Source of the DNA: UBA2336 sp049306095
GTDB lineage: Bacteria > Bacteroidota > Bacteroidia > Cytophagales > Cyclobacteriaceae
DNA length: 64,000 nt
Assembly (NCBI GenBank): GCA_049306095.1
Contig: JBAQPU010000037.1
Coordinates: forward strand, 3,002-67,001
Direction: 5' to 3'
The notes beneath the pieces were generated by a model, which did no database searches, was not told the DNA's origin, and worked only from the letters and a program-made list of their open reading frames with translations. The position numbers and the translations under genes are program-made. Below, in pieces: positions 10,201-17,401 of this stretch (position 1 is the first letter of the stretch; the number at the start of each line of letters is the position of its first letter).

Positions 10201-10391
10201 ATACCCAAAAACCCTGCCGCCAGAAAGGCTTTGTTCAGGTGCTCACCCATCCGGTTCAGAAATATGGAGTCGGCAGTAATCTGGTAGGTGGCAATAAATA
10301 CCCCCATGAAAAAACCGGTAGTCAGCATCAGCAACACCTGACGTTGCTCGAGTGTCTTAACCTGAAGGAATGCGGGTAAAACTGAAGCCAT
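7236..10391 (-). CDS. Nucleotide-transporter-like membrane protein with HEAT repeats and cNMP-binding domain
   Basis: This is a 1051-residue three-part protein. Residues 1-430 hold about 12 hydrophobic segments and resemble the Npt1/Npt2 ATP/ADP translocase branch of the MFS fold (for example the N-terminal LLMLTTGFFMGVFIATYQ). Residues from about 560 to 900 are helical repeats of HEAT type (DDRHYAAELLLHTTAEECIS, EPKVRNTAIRSATKKWNAE). About 950-1051 is a cyclic-nucleotide-binding jelly roll (LKEGETFILDDKVNNDFFVQ, KGQFIGEMLAKPNF). Related fusions occur in other Bacteroidota. Whether it carries nucleotides is untested, since the same fold can be a non-transporting scaffold. The start ATG sits just downstream of a TATATTTG box and next to the ompH terminator, so it is probably transcribed alone. 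Confidence 0.82.
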   Translation of the reverse strand: MASVLPAFLQVKTLEQRQVLLMLTTGFFMGVFIATYQITADSIFLNRMGEHLNKAFLAAGFLGIVSTFIFSSFQNLIRFSTLTQISVALIFSFTLAVYYLLHFGNPAWHEIVIFVMYCGSGPVIAILLLSYWGTFGRLFNFRQSKSIIGWIDTGQLVAAIGASFLIPLTSRLVPDTTNYLMVCSVSMLLVGVLLFLISSRFTLSKNDPREFDERVREETTMRRTFSDRYILTMSVLLVVSMTVFVLNQYSFQQLVSIQYPDQRELTDFNAFFMAAVYGLSLLMQTFVNNRIMGNYGLRISLLLLPFVLAIFSIGSVIAGLVFGFDKSASPQYFIYFFLFVAMSRLFNWTLRDSLETPVFKLFFIPLDNRLRFNIQAKVEGFVNESARFIAGLLVFLMALLPFFKVIHISVLLAVLSVLYYAVVNRLYNGYRGKIRLKLESTDNQQDKLEKGFAQVTKKLEAMMVEGNSGKAVFSYKLLEKIDASQVSTWVNNLIKNEEETIHSYAQEKLNELKGLSVSDKYVIRMDDTRVDGAEKNILSKSDLQLIIQNDGDITKSRIQRLSRSTNPDDRHYAAELLLHTTAEECISFLIELLNDAEPKVRNTAIRSATKKWNAEVIIALIENLGNPVYSNQAMNSLVLIGSKALPLLDNAFYRSSQSTQVILRIIQVIGRIGGQRAKDILWGKIDYPNKIVVSQVLLSLGECGFKAGMSQVTRIKYAIEADIADIRWNLSAIQEVGNDGFNQQITSSLRLEIQNDIEHVYMLLAMLYDTRSIQLVKENIDSKTTEGITYAIELLDVFLSDQLKQRVIPILDEITDSDRINRLDVFYPRVKLDSKLVLKFMINRDFTQSNRWTKACVLYRIGLEKISDFKMDLIAQMFNPDAIIREVAAWALYQLSEKEFHQNVNRLFDDHKRELNEIIVTKNKLSKFEKVLFFQQIELLKDISGVTLSYLADISEEVRLKEGETFILDDKVNNDFFVQLSGVVDFYERGVFVSEFSKGQFIGEMLAKPNFVNTNLIIAKSDTDILKFNKDKFYELLADNVKLADKVLEYA

Positions 10392-10398
10392 AGACTAA

Positions 10399-10406
10399 CA
10401 AATATA
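10399..10406 (-). promoter_or_regulatory. Candidate -7 box for the Npt/HEAT/cNMP gene
   Basis: The minus strand reads TATATTTG, a full match to the Bacteroidota -7 consensus TAnnTTTG. It lies 8 bases upstream of the ATG at 10391, which would leave almost no leader. No TTTG is seen at the expected -33 distance. The box overlaps the U-tract of the upstream terminator. Confidence 0.35.
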
Positions 10407-10442
10407 AAAAAAAACCGGCCCCTTCTTACAGGAAACCGGTTT
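10403..10442 (-). terminator. Rho-independent terminator after ompH
   Basis: On the minus strand a 7-bp stem AAACCGG / CCGGTTT (10436-10442 paired with 10412-10418) with a 17-base loop is followed by an uninterrupted run of T. It lies 20 bases beyond the stop of the OmpH gene. Confidence 0.75.
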
Positions 10443-10461
10443 GATGTTCTTTCAGGAAAAA

Positions 10462-11079
10462 TTATTTCTTTGTTGTACTGTCAGCTTTCACACTGCCGCC
10501 ACTCTTTTCCGTTTTATATTCCTCGTTCAATCCTTTTACGACCACATCGGTTATGTCGAGCGTTTCAACACCATACAGTACATCGCTGGACGGGTCATAC
10601 TTTAACACAACCTGCAGGCCGTTGTCCTTGCCATACTTCTTTAAGAAGATGGTAATCCGATCATACAATTCTTTATTCAGTTTTGATTCATCGTTCATCA
10701 ACTCCTGGCTCAGGCTCTGCTGATACATCTGAAGATTCTGTTGCTTTTTAGCCAAGTCCTCTTCCAGGGCACGTGCCTGCCCGATGGTTAAGTTGGAAAC
10801 ATTGCGCTGGTAAGCCGTAATTTCGCTTTGCAAGCCCTGCGCACGGTTACGGTAGTCCGTATCCATTTTCTTGGTTTTCGCTTCCAGAACAACCTTATTG
10901 TCTTTCAGGAAATCATAATACTTTAATACTGAATCGGAATTAATGTAGGCGATGGTTAAATCACCAACAGGCACATTGGCCGAACCTGTGCTTTTCGGGC
11001 CAGCCGAAAAGTGTAAATAATATAAAACACCTACCGCAACCAGCAGCACCGTGCTTAAAATGAGTGACAAATTCTTCAT
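10462..11079 (-). CDS. OmpH/Skp-family periplasmic chaperone
   Basis: The 205-residue protein has an N-terminal hydrophobic segment (about residues 4-24) acting as signal or anchor. It continues with the family start TIAYINSDSVLKYYDFLKDN, a long coiled coil (about 65-140, EAKTKKMDTDYRNRAQGLQS) and a C-terminal strand segment GLQVVLKYDPSSDVLYG. Skp/OmpH proteins form trimers that hold unfolded outer-membrane proteins in the periplasm on their way to the BAM complex. A -7 box at 11111-11118 and a clear terminator downstream suggest a monocistronic unit. The Ser/Lys-rich tail (SGGSVKADSTTKK) is typical of Bacteroidota versions. Confidence 0.88.
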   Translation of the reverse strand: MKNLSLILSTVLLVAVGVLYYLHFSAGPKSTGSANVPVGDLTIAYINSDSVLKYYDFLKDNKVVLEAKTKKMDTDYRNRAQGLQSEITAYQRNVSNLTIGQARALEEDLAKKQQNLQMYQQSLSQELMNDESKLNKELYDRITIFLKKYGKDNGLQVVLKYDPSSDVLYGVETLDITDVVVKGLNEEYKTEKSGGSVKADSTTKK

Positions 11080-11110
11080 GAAAAACGGTTATAGTAATGA
11101 TTTTAGCCCG

Positions 11111-11118
11111 CAAATATA
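11111..11118 (-). promoter_or_regulatory. Candidate -7 box for ompH
   Basis: The minus strand reads TATATTTG, a full match to TAnnTTTG, 31 bases upstream of the ATG at 11079, giving a leader of about 25 bases. No convincing -33 element is visible. Confidence 0.45.
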
Positions 11119-11167
11119 ATCATAGGCTTCAATTTTGGATGAAATTGTAAAACAAAAATGGGTGAGG

Positions 11168-11731
11168 TTACGCCTCCTCTTCCCTGGTTTGAAAAGAATA
11201 CAGAGTGGGATCCAGTTGCAGCGCATCGGAGTTAAAGTCGCTGATGAATTTTTCAATTATCCGGGGGGTAATTGACTCCACGTGAATGCCAATGTCCAGG
11301 GCTATTCCGAAATCGGCATGTTCGTCCATATCCACATGCTCTTTCACTTTTACAGCCTCTTCTTCTTCCAACTCTACAATTACCTCGGCCATGAACAATC
11401 CAATTTCCTCTTCCTGGTCATCCAGCATCTCTAAATTTCCATTCTCATCCTCATCGTATGAAATTTTCTTATAATCAGGGAAGTGTTGAGCAGCTCGGTG
11501 TTCGGCAATCTCAAACATTTCACTCTCATGCTGTAAACGTAAGGTGTACATCACCGCATCAAAAATCACTTCACGCCCATCGTCATGTTTACCAGCAAAA
11601 TAAAAATGAACATACTCATCGGTATTCTCATCGTTGTCGTCAGTCAAAAAATTTGTGCCCAACGCCTTCATTCTTCGCTTGTAGTCACCGATCACATCGG
11701 CTTCAAAACCTTGATTACGAATTGCCTGCAT
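11168..11731 (-). CDS. Acidic conserved protein of unknown function
   Basis: I do not recognise a named family. From the ATG at 11731 the protein has 187 residues; a GTG at 11743 would add four. It is soluble and very acidic, with runs such as NFLTDDNDENTDEYVHFYF and EVIVELEEEEAVKVKEHVDM, and has no signal peptide or membrane segment. The ending FSDFNSDALQLDPTLYSFQT looks structured. It lies between ompH and the carbonic anhydrase gene on the same strand with gaps of about 90 bases on each side, so co-transcription is possible but not shown. The open frame is clean and codon use fits its neighbours. Confidence 0.7.
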   Translation of the reverse strand: MQAIRNQGFEADVIGDYKRRMKALGTNFLTDDNDENTDEYVHFYFAGKHDDGREVIFDAVMYTLRLQHESEMFEIAEHRAAQHFPDYKKISYDEDENGNLEMLDDQEEEIGLFMAEVIVELEEEEAVKVKEHVDMDEHADFGIALDIGIHVESITPRIIEKFISDFNSDALQLDPTLYSFQTREEEA

Positions 11732-11820
11732 TACCCAGTACACTTAAATTTTAAGGAATAGGAATATAGAAATAAATCATGAAAAAATCATCAAGCCAAT
11801 CAATTTAAAGGTAAGCCAGT

Positions 11821-12345
11821 TCAGGAAGCAGGTGGCTCCTTAAACCATTCGGCATACATGGGATAGTTTCGGGCTGTCCGTTGGATGACCTCCCGCATTT
11901 CATCGCTGATATCCTTCATGCGTTTAGCCGGATTGCCTGCGTACATACTGCCCGACTCCACCCTGGTACCGGGCAAAATAATAGCACCTGCCGCAATTAT
12001 TGAATGAGCACCAATTACGGCTCCATCCATGACAATCGCTCCCATTCCAATCAGTACGTGATCTTCGATTGTACACCCGTGAATGATGGCATTGTGGGCA
12101 ATGGAAACATTACTGCCAATAATGGTCTTCGCTTTTTGATAGGTACAATGAATAACCGCTCCATCCTGAATGTTCGTGTTGTCGCCAATGGTGATGGAGT
12201 GAACATCACCGCGCACCACGGCATTAAACCAAACTGTACAGTTATTGCCCATGGTCACTTCACCCACCACTACCGCGGTGTCGGCAAAGAAACAATTGCT
12301 TCCAAAGGTTGGAGTAAAACCCTTTACTGATTTTATGATTGCCAT
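11821..12345 (-). CDS. Gamma-class carbonic anhydrase-like left-handed beta-helix protein
   Basis: This 174-residue protein is built from hexapeptide repeats (AVVVGEVTMGNNCTVWFNAV, IGDNTNIQDGAVIH, IGMGAIVMDGAVIGAHSIIA), the left-handed beta-helix of the YrdA/PaaY/CaiE group. Candidate zinc ligands H66, H84 and H89 have the spacing of the gamma carbonic anhydrases (two His five residues apart), so a metal site is likely. Reversible CO2 hydration is the family activity, though many members have no measured activity. I chose the ATG at 12345 because it begins the conserved MAIIKSVKGFTPTFG; an in-frame start at 12402 would add 19 residues without family support. It is divergent from miaB. Confidence 0.85.
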   Translation of the reverse strand: MAIIKSVKGFTPTFGSNCFFADTAVVVGEVTMGNNCTVWFNAVVRGDVHSITIGDNTNIQDGAVIHCTYQKAKTIIGSNVSIAHNAIIHGCTIEDHVLIGMGAIVMDGAVIGAHSIIAAGAIILPGTRVESGSMYAGNPAKRMKDISDEMREVIQRTARNYPMYAEWFKEPPAS

Positions 12346-12411
12346 GCTCAAATCTCGATAAACAGCTTCAAATCCCACTGACAAGATGTCACAAAAAAAC
12401 ACTAAAAGTTG

Positions 12412-12419
12412 TATTTTTG
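12412..12419 (+). promoter_or_regulatory. Candidate -7 box for the miaB operon
   Basis: TATTTTTG matches TAnnTTTG and lies 19 bases before the miaB ATG at 12439, in the 93-base gap between divergent genes. The -33 region is not recognisable. Confidence 0.45.
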
Positions 12420-12438
12420 TGTCTTTGATAGAAGAAGA

Positions 12439-13893
12439 ATGGCGGATATTATAGCAGATTTGGGTATTTTGAAGGAATCCGAAGGCGAGTCGTGCGAGAC
12501 CTATAAGACGTCACCGGACTCCAATACTGGAAAAAGCCGAAAACTTTATATTGAAAGCTACGGATGTCAAATGAATTTCTCCGACAGTGAGATTGTAGCT
12601 TCTATCCTTGAAAAAGAAGGTTTTGATACCACTTCGGATATCGCGCAGGCCGATGTTGTGTTTCTGAATACATGTTCTATTCGCGAAAAGGCTGAGCAAA
12701 CCGTTCGCAACCGACTTACCCATATCAATGGATTGAAGAAACAAAAGCCGGAAATACTGGTTGGTGTACTCGGCTGCATGGCCGAGCGATTGAAATCAAA
12801 ATTTCTTGAAGAAGAAAAGATCGTTGACCTCGTGGCAGGCCCGGATGCCTACCGCGACCTCCCGAAACTGATCACCCAGGTGGATGAAGGTGGAAAGGCT
12901 ATCAACACATTTTTATCGCGCGAAGAAACCTACGCAGACATAAGTCCGGTAAGACTCAACTCAAACGGTATCACCGCCTTTATTTCTATTATGCGCGGAT
13001 GCGATAACATGTGTACCTTTTGTGTGGTGCCTTTCACCCGTGGGCGCGAACGTAGCCGCGATCCGCATTCAATCGTTGCAGAAGCTAAAGACCTTTTTGC
13101 ACGTGGATATCGTGAAGTCACTCTGCTTGGACAAAATGTTGACTCCTATAAGTGGAGCGCGGAGGAAAACAACAAAGCGAGGCTGGAAAAAAGAGAAGCA
13201 GGTGACGTTATCAATTTTGCTCACCTGCTGGAGATGGTGGCAACTATTCATCCCGACCTGCGCGTACGATTCTCAACTTCGCATCCAAAGGATATTACCG
13301 ATGAGGTACTTTTCACAATGGCCCGGCATGAAAACATTTGCAACAATATTCACCTGCCAGCACAAAGCGGAAGCTCCCGTATTCTCGAATTGATGAATCG
13401 TGGGTATACCCGCGAATGGTATATCAATAAAGCATTACGTGTTCGCGAAGTTTTGGGTGAGGATTGCGGCATCTCATGCGACATGATCACGGGTTTTTGT
13501 TCTGAAACTGAAGAAGAACATAGGGAAACACTTTCATTGATGGATATTGTCCGGTATGATTTCGCCTACATGTTCATTTACTCGGAGCGACCCGGAACCC
13601 TGGCTGAGAAAAAATTTAAAGATGACATTCCTATTGAGCTTAAAAAGAAAAGGTTAGAAGAAATAATTAGCAGGCAAACTTCACATTCAATTGAACGGAA
13701 CAAAAGAGATGTTGGCAAGGTGCATCAGGTTTTGATTGAAGGTTTTTCAAAACGCTCCAATGATTTCCTTCAGGGGCGAAACACAGCAAACAAGGTAATC
13801 GTTTTCCCGAAGGAGAGTTTTAAAAAAGGTCAGTATGTAAACGTGTTGGTAGAAAGCTACACCCGCGGAACACTATTAGGCAAAGCAGTTTAA
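12439..13893 (+). CDS. miaB: tRNA-2-methylthio-N6-dimethylallyladenosine synthase
   Basis: MiaB is a radical-SAM methylthiotransferase that adds the methylthio group to i6A37 in tRNAs reading UNN codons. From the ATG at 12439 the protein has 484 residues. The N-terminal UPF0004 domain has three cluster cysteines at about 43 (YGCQMN), 79 (NTCSIREKA) and 113 (GCMAER). The radical-SAM CxxxCxxC is at 188-195 (RGCDNMCTFC). A TRAM RNA-binding domain fills the last 60 residues or so. The open frame reaches back to a TTG at 12409, but that start would fall inside the promoter box, and GAAGAAGA precedes the ATG. The stop overlaps the start of the next gene (TAATG). Confidence 0.95.
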   Translation: MADIIADLGILKESEGESCETYKTSPDSNTGKSRKLYIESYGCQMNFSDSEIVASILEKEGFDTTSDIAQADVVFLNTCSIREKAEQTVRNRLTHINGLKKQKPEILVGVLGCMAERLKSKFLEEEKIVDLVAGPDAYRDLPKLITQVDEGGKAINTFLSREETYADISPVRLNSNGITAFISIMRGCDNMCTFCVVPFTRGRERSRDPHSIVAEAKDLFARGYREVTLLGQNVDSYKWSAEENNKARLEKREAGDVINFAHLLEMVATIHPDLRVRFSTSHPKDITDEVLFTMARHENICNNIHLPAQSGSSRILELMNRGYTREWYINKALRVREVLGEDCGISCDMITGFCSETEEEHRETLSLMDIVRYDFAYMFIYSERPGTLAEKKFKDDIPIELKKKRLEEIISRQTSHSIERNKRDVGKVHQVLIEGFSKRSNDFLQGRNTANKVIVFPKESFKKGQYVNVLVESYTRGTLLGKAV

Positions 13894-15143
13894 TGAGCAT
13901 TACAGATTCAGAAATACAAAGCGTCAAACAACGGTTCGGTATCATGGGGGTATCGCCCTTACTGAACAATGCGGTGCGGGTAGCCATGCAGGTGGCTCCT
14001 ACCGATATGTCGGTGTTGATTACAGGCGAAAGCGGAAGCGGTAAAGAATCATTTTCTAAAATTATCCACCACCTGAGTTCACGCAAGCATGGCCAGTTTA
14101 TTGCCATCAACTGCGGATCTATTCCGGAAGGAACAATCGATTCAGAACTTTTCGGCCACGAGAAGGGATCTTTTACCGGAGCACACGAAGCGCGCAAAGG
14201 CTATTTTGAAGTAACCAATGGCGGAACAATTTTTTTGGATGAAATTGGTGAAATGCCCCTGGGAACCCAAGCCCGTTTGCTGCGCGTACTGGAAAACGGT
14301 GAGTTCATCAAAGTAGGTTCATCGAAAGTAATCAAAACCGATGTGCGGGTGGTGGCGGCCACTAATGTAAACCTCATGCGCAAGGTTGAAGAGGGAAAAT
14401 TCAGGGAAGACTTGTATTACAGGCTTAGTACCGTACCCATTTTTGTGCCTCCGTTGCGCGATCGCGGAAAGGATGCTGAATTACTGTTCAGAAAATTTGC
14501 CACCGACTTTGCCGAGAAATACAAAGTAAAACCTATTTCATTGACCGAGGACGCAAAAGAAGTTTTGCTAAAATATCGTTTTCCTGGAAATATTCGTCAG
14601 CTGAAAAATCTGGTTGAACAAATTTCAGTTCTTTCAACAGACGACAAAGATGTTTCGGCTGAAAGACTTCGGCAGTACCTTCCTCAGGAAACAAGTTTAC
14701 CAACGTTGTACCGAAATGGCAGCACTCCTTCCGATTCCTTTTCGGAACGGGATATTCTTTATAAGGTTCTTTTCGATATGAAAAAGGACATGGTTGATTT
14801 AAAGAAAATCGTTCTTGATAATTTAGGGCATCAGGGTAACCTTATGAAAGAACATCCGGGTTTGTTTGAAGGGATTGATACTCCTGTACAAACAGGAGAA
14901 CCGGTTATGCTGAATTACAATCCAGCGGTTTCCACCCATGCCGACCCGGAACCGGTAGAAGAAGTGCAGGATATTTCACACGAAACGGAAGAAGATTCAC
15001 TTTCGATAGAAAAGAAAGAAAAAGAGTTGATTCAGCGAGCACTTCAAAAAAATAACAACAAACGAAAATACGCGGCACGGGATTTGGGCATATCGGAAAG
15101 AACGCTGTATCGAAAAATAAAACAATATGACCTTGATGAGTAA
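13893..15143 (+). CDS. Sigma-54-dependent transcriptional activator without receiver domain
   Basis: This 416-residue bacterial enhancer-binding protein consists of an AAA+ domain from about residue 20 to 245, a linker, and a Fis-type helix-turn-helix at the end (AARDLGISERTLYRKIKQ). Walker A is GESGSGKE (45-52) and Walker B is TIFLDEIGE (112-120). The sigma-54 contact loop reads GSFTGA (92-97) where GAFTGA is usual. There is no N-terminal receiver, PAS or GAF domain, so activity is probably set by abundance or a partner. It overlaps miaB by one base and lptE by 17 bases, so it is cotranscribed with tRNA-modification and envelope genes. Its targets cannot be deduced here. Confidence 0.9.
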   Translation: MSITDSEIQSVKQRFGIMGVSPLLNNAVRVAMQVAPTDMSVLITGESGSGKESFSKIIHHLSSRKHGQFIAINCGSIPEGTIDSELFGHEKGSFTGAHEARKGYFEVTNGGTIFLDEIGEMPLGTQARLLRVLENGEFIKVGSSKVIKTDVRVVAATNVNLMRKVEEGKFREDLYYRLSTVPIFVPPLRDRGKDAELLFRKFATDFAEKYKVKPISLTEDAKEVLLKYRFPGNIRQLKNLVEQISVLSTDDKDVSAERLRQYLPQETSLPTLYRNGSTPSDSFSERDILYKVLFDMKKDMVDLKKIVLDNLGHQGNLMKEHPGLFEGIDTPVQTGEPVMLNYNPAVSTHADPEPVEEVQDISHETEEDSLSIEKKEKELIQRALQKNNNKRKYAARDLGISERTLYRKIKQYDLDE

Positions 15144-15657
15144 ATTACCTGCACTGGCCGCAAGTTTCCTGTTGGTATTGGTTACATCATCGTGCGGGGT
15201 TTATTCTTTTACCGGCTCCAATACTACTGCAAAAAATATATCCGTAGATGAATTCTATAACAATACCGATTTAGGTCCTGCCAATTTAGGGCAGACTTTC
15301 ACCAACCGATTAAAAGATTACTTTATTCAAAACAGTAGCTTAAGCGTTGTGCAAAGCAATGGCGAACTTCAATTTGAAGGAACAATTGCAGACTACCGGA
15401 TTACACCTATTGCTCCAACCTCTACCGGAGATCCCAACAAAATCAATTCAGCATCCTCTACCCGGCTAACAATTGTCGTAAAAGTAAACTATGTGAACAC
15501 GCAGGATGAGGCCATGAGTTTTAAGGACAAAAGTTTTTCTTTTTATAAAGATTTCAGTAACGATCAAACCCTGGCCGACATTGAAGAACAATTGATCCGA
15601 CAGATATTCGATCAAATCTGCCTCGACATCTTCAACGCCTCAATTGCCAATTGGTAA
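15136..15657 (+). CDS. lptE: LPS-assembly lipoprotein LptE family
   Basis: LptE plugs the LptD barrel that inserts lipopolysaccharide into the outer membrane. The protein has a lipoprotein signal (FLLVLVTSSC, Cys about residue 20), then CGVYSFTGSNTTAKNISVDE, the typical Bacteroidota LptE start. A mixed alpha/beta body ends in ADIEEQLIRQIFDQICLDIF. Length 173 residues fits the family. The start is either ATG 15127 or ATG 15136; I prefer 15136 because it gives a compact signal peptide. Both lie inside the end of the sigma-54 activator gene, implying translational coupling. Confidence 0.85.
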   Translation: MSKLPALAASFLLVLVTSSCGVYSFTGSNTTAKNISVDEFYNNTDLGPANLGQTFTNRLKDYFIQNSSLSVVQSNGELQFEGTIADYRITPIAPTSTGDPNKINSASSTRLTIVVKVNYVNTQDEAMSFKDKSFSFYKDFSNDQTLADIEEQLIRQIFDQICLDIFNASIANW

Positions 15658-15691
15658 AAATTTTCTATTTTTACTTAGGGCAAAAATCTGC

Positions 15692-16483
15692 GTGGAAAAA
15701 AAACAACTTGTTGACTTGCTTCAGCACTATTCAGGGTCATCTTCAGCAGAAGCTGAGGAAGTGCTCTCGCTTGTTCATACCTATCCGTACAGCCAGGTAC
15801 TGCAGGCGCTTTCGGCCCGTGTAAGCAAAGACCATAACTTCGAAAATCAGCAGTCATTACTGCAATCTGCTGCGGTTTATAGTACCGATCGCTCTGTACT
15901 CAAAGAGATCATGTCGAAAGCATATGCGGCTGTCAACATAAAAGAGAAAGCCGGTTTACCTGCTGTGGTCGTGCCCGATAGCCACATTCATGAAGCCATC
16001 GATTCAATCGATTATGCAGAAGAGGTTATTCATGACCTGGAACGATTGAACGAATTAAAACACAATTTTGAAACACTGGCTGCAGGCTTGCCAGCATTAG
16101 AAAAGCCTAAACGAAAACCACCGGGAAGACCAAAAAAAAATAGTGAATCTTCGGCAGACCCGCTCATCGAGAATATCAAGACCACTAAAAAAAAAATTGA
16201 TCCTGAGAGCGTAAAGGCAAAAGAACAGATTGCCATTATCGATCAGTTTATAAAGGCGCAGCCTTCTATTAAACCAAAGCCATCCGAGACCCCATCGCAG
16301 GGTGATTTATCGGAAATAAAAAGTGGTGAATTTGCCGACAACATCATCTCCGAAACATTGGCAACTATCCTTATCCAACAGGGTAAGAAAGAAAAGGCAA
16401 TTGAGGTGTACAAAAAGCTGATTTGGAAGTTTCCACAAAAAAAGGCTTACTTTGCGGCTCGAATTGACGAACTGAAAAAATAA
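15692..16483 (+). CDS. Unknown protein with basic linker and C-terminal TPR
   Basis: No named family recognised. The best start is GTG 15692, preceded by TTAGGG, giving MEKKQLVDLLQHYSGSSSAE and 263 residues; a TTG at 15644 opens the same frame but lies inside lptE. The N-terminal 110 residues are helical (EEVLSLVHTYPYSQVLQALS). Residues of about 145-215 are a lysine/proline-rich disordered linker (KPKRKPPGRPKKNSES). The C-terminus (ETLATILIQQGKKEKAIEVY) is one TPR-like hairpin. No signal peptide or membrane helix is seen. It lies between lptE and secG, so a role at the membrane or in export is possible but is inference from position only. Confidence 0.72.
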   Translation: MEKKQLVDLLQHYSGSSSAEAEEVLSLVHTYPYSQVLQALSARVSKDHNFENQQSLLQSAAVYSTDRSVLKEIMSKAYAAVNIKEKAGLPAVVVPDSHIHEAIDSIDYAEEVIHDLERLNELKHNFETLAAGLPALEKPKRKPPGRPKKNSESSADPLIENIKTTKKKIDPESVKAKEQIAIIDQFIKAQPSIKPKPSETPSQGDLSEIKSGEFADNIISETLATILIQQGKKEKAIEVYKKLIWKFPQKKAYFAARIDELKK

Positions 16484-16484
16484 C

Positions 16485-16817
16485 ATGTTTACTTTAATAG
16501 TCGGAATCATCATTTTTGTAGCAGTTTTGCTTGTATTGGTTGTATTAGCTCAAAACTCAAAAGGCGGAGGTTTATCAAACCAATTTGGAGGCTCAGGAGC
16601 CAGTAACATCATTGGCGTAAAAAAAACGGGCGATTTATTGGAAAAATTAACGTGGGGATTTGTGATCACCATCATGATCCTGGCGTTGTCCACAAATTTT
16701 GTTACACAAAATACAGGCTCGAGCAATGAACTGTTGGATCGTGCCGGTGAGTCGACTCAGGCGCCTCAAATGCCGGTACCCTCTTCAACCGATGCACCTG
16801 CCGATACGGCCAAGTAA
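16485..16817 (+). CDS. secG: Preprotein translocase subunit SecG
   Basis: SecG is the small, non-essential subunit of the SecYEG channel and aids SecA-driven export. The 110-residue protein has two membrane helices, about residues 3-22 and 55-74, separated by the conserved loop LAQNSKGGGLSNQFGGSGAS. The C-terminal 35 residues are a polar tail rich in Pro, Ala, Thr and Ser, common in Bacteroidota SecG. It starts one base after the preceding stop codon and is followed by a strong terminator, so it closes the miaB operon. Confidence 0.92.
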   Translation: MFTLIVGIIIFVAVLLVLVVLAQNSKGGGLSNQFGGSGASNIIGVKKTGDLLEKLTWGFVITIMILALSTNFVTQNTGSSNELLDRAGESTQAPQMPVPSSTDAPADTAK

Positions 16818-16834
16818 TCAATACTTAACGTCTT

Positions 16835-16869
16835 AAAAAAAGCCTCACAACCATGTGGGGCTTTTTTTT
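16835..16869. terminator. Bidirectional terminator between secG and PH-like gene
   Basis: An A-tract, the stem AGCCTCACA / TGTGGGGCT with a loop of about 4 bases, and a T-tract form a hairpin that can terminate both convergent transcripts. The T-run overlaps the stop of the minus-strand gene. Confidence 0.8.
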
Positions 16870-17371
16870 AACTATGGAGTGCGTTTCGTAGTACCTCCTG
16901 AGGTTTTCTTCGTGCCTGGGCTATGTACATTCTCAGTACATTAACTAATGCGTCTTTTGATTTAGCATTCAACGGATAGAAGAGAGACAGTTTAAAGTAA
17001 AAATGATCACCCAACTGCTCGGCATTGAACAGGTTTACTTTATATACTCCTCCAAGGGTGGCAATTTCAACCGATTCAATGCTTTCCAGTGGAATAAGAA
17101 TATCCTGATTCTTCCGCAACACGTATAAAAAGTTTGGATCAAATTCTACCCGATACAATTTTGCTGTAACCCGCATCAGCCGGTAAAAGAGGTAACCATA
17201 TGAACCCGCCATCATCAAACCAAAGAACCAATCCGCCACATTGTGAACATCATCGATAAACGACCAAGAAATTAAGAGGTATAATCCTGAATAGATTACA
17301 AAGAGTACGATCTTAAAAGGTGTTAACCACCTGGTAGATAAATTCTTGATCCTATTTTTTTCTGCCACCAT
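16868..17371 (-). CDS. Small membrane protein with PH-like domain
   Basis: This 167-residue protein has two closely spaced membrane helices (about residues 18-36 IVLFVIYSGLYLLISW and 46-66 WFFGLMMAGSYGYLFY). A soluble beta-rich region follows (FDPNFLYVLRKNQDILIPLE, SIESVEIATLGGVYKVNLFN), of the bacterial PH-like type found in small membrane proteins. The specific family is not recognised. It is a single gene, convergent with secG and divergent from hbd. The domain call rests on strand pattern only. Confidence 0.65.
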   Translation of the reverse strand: MVAEKNRIKNLSTRWLTPFKIVLFVIYSGLYLLISWSFIDDVHNVADWFFGLMMAGSYGYLFYRLMRVTAKLYRVEFDPNFLYVLRKNQDILIPLESIESVEIATLGGVYKVNLFNAEQLGDHFYFKLSLFYPLNAKSKDALVNVLRMYIAQARRKPQEVLRNALHS

Positions 17372-17379
17372 TCAACTTT

Positions 17380-17387
17380 TATCTTTG
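17380..17387 (+). promoter_or_regulatory. Candidate -7 box for hbd
   Basis: TATCTTTG matches TAnnTTTG in the 30-base gap between divergent genes and ends 14 bases before the ATG at 17402. A TTTTTTCTG stretch about 15 bases upstream could be a poor -33 element. Confidence 0.4.
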
Positions 17388-17401
17388 AGCATTCTAAACT
17401 A

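Noticed and set aside
11458..11754. 98-codon plus-strand frame opposite the acidic protein
   Set aside because: It is His/Gln-rich because it is the complement of Asp/Glu-rich codons; no start context or family features.
12409..12438. Upstream TTG start for miaB
   Set aside because: It overlaps the TATTTTTG promoter box; the ATG at 12439 has a purine-rich lead-in and begins the natural N-terminus.
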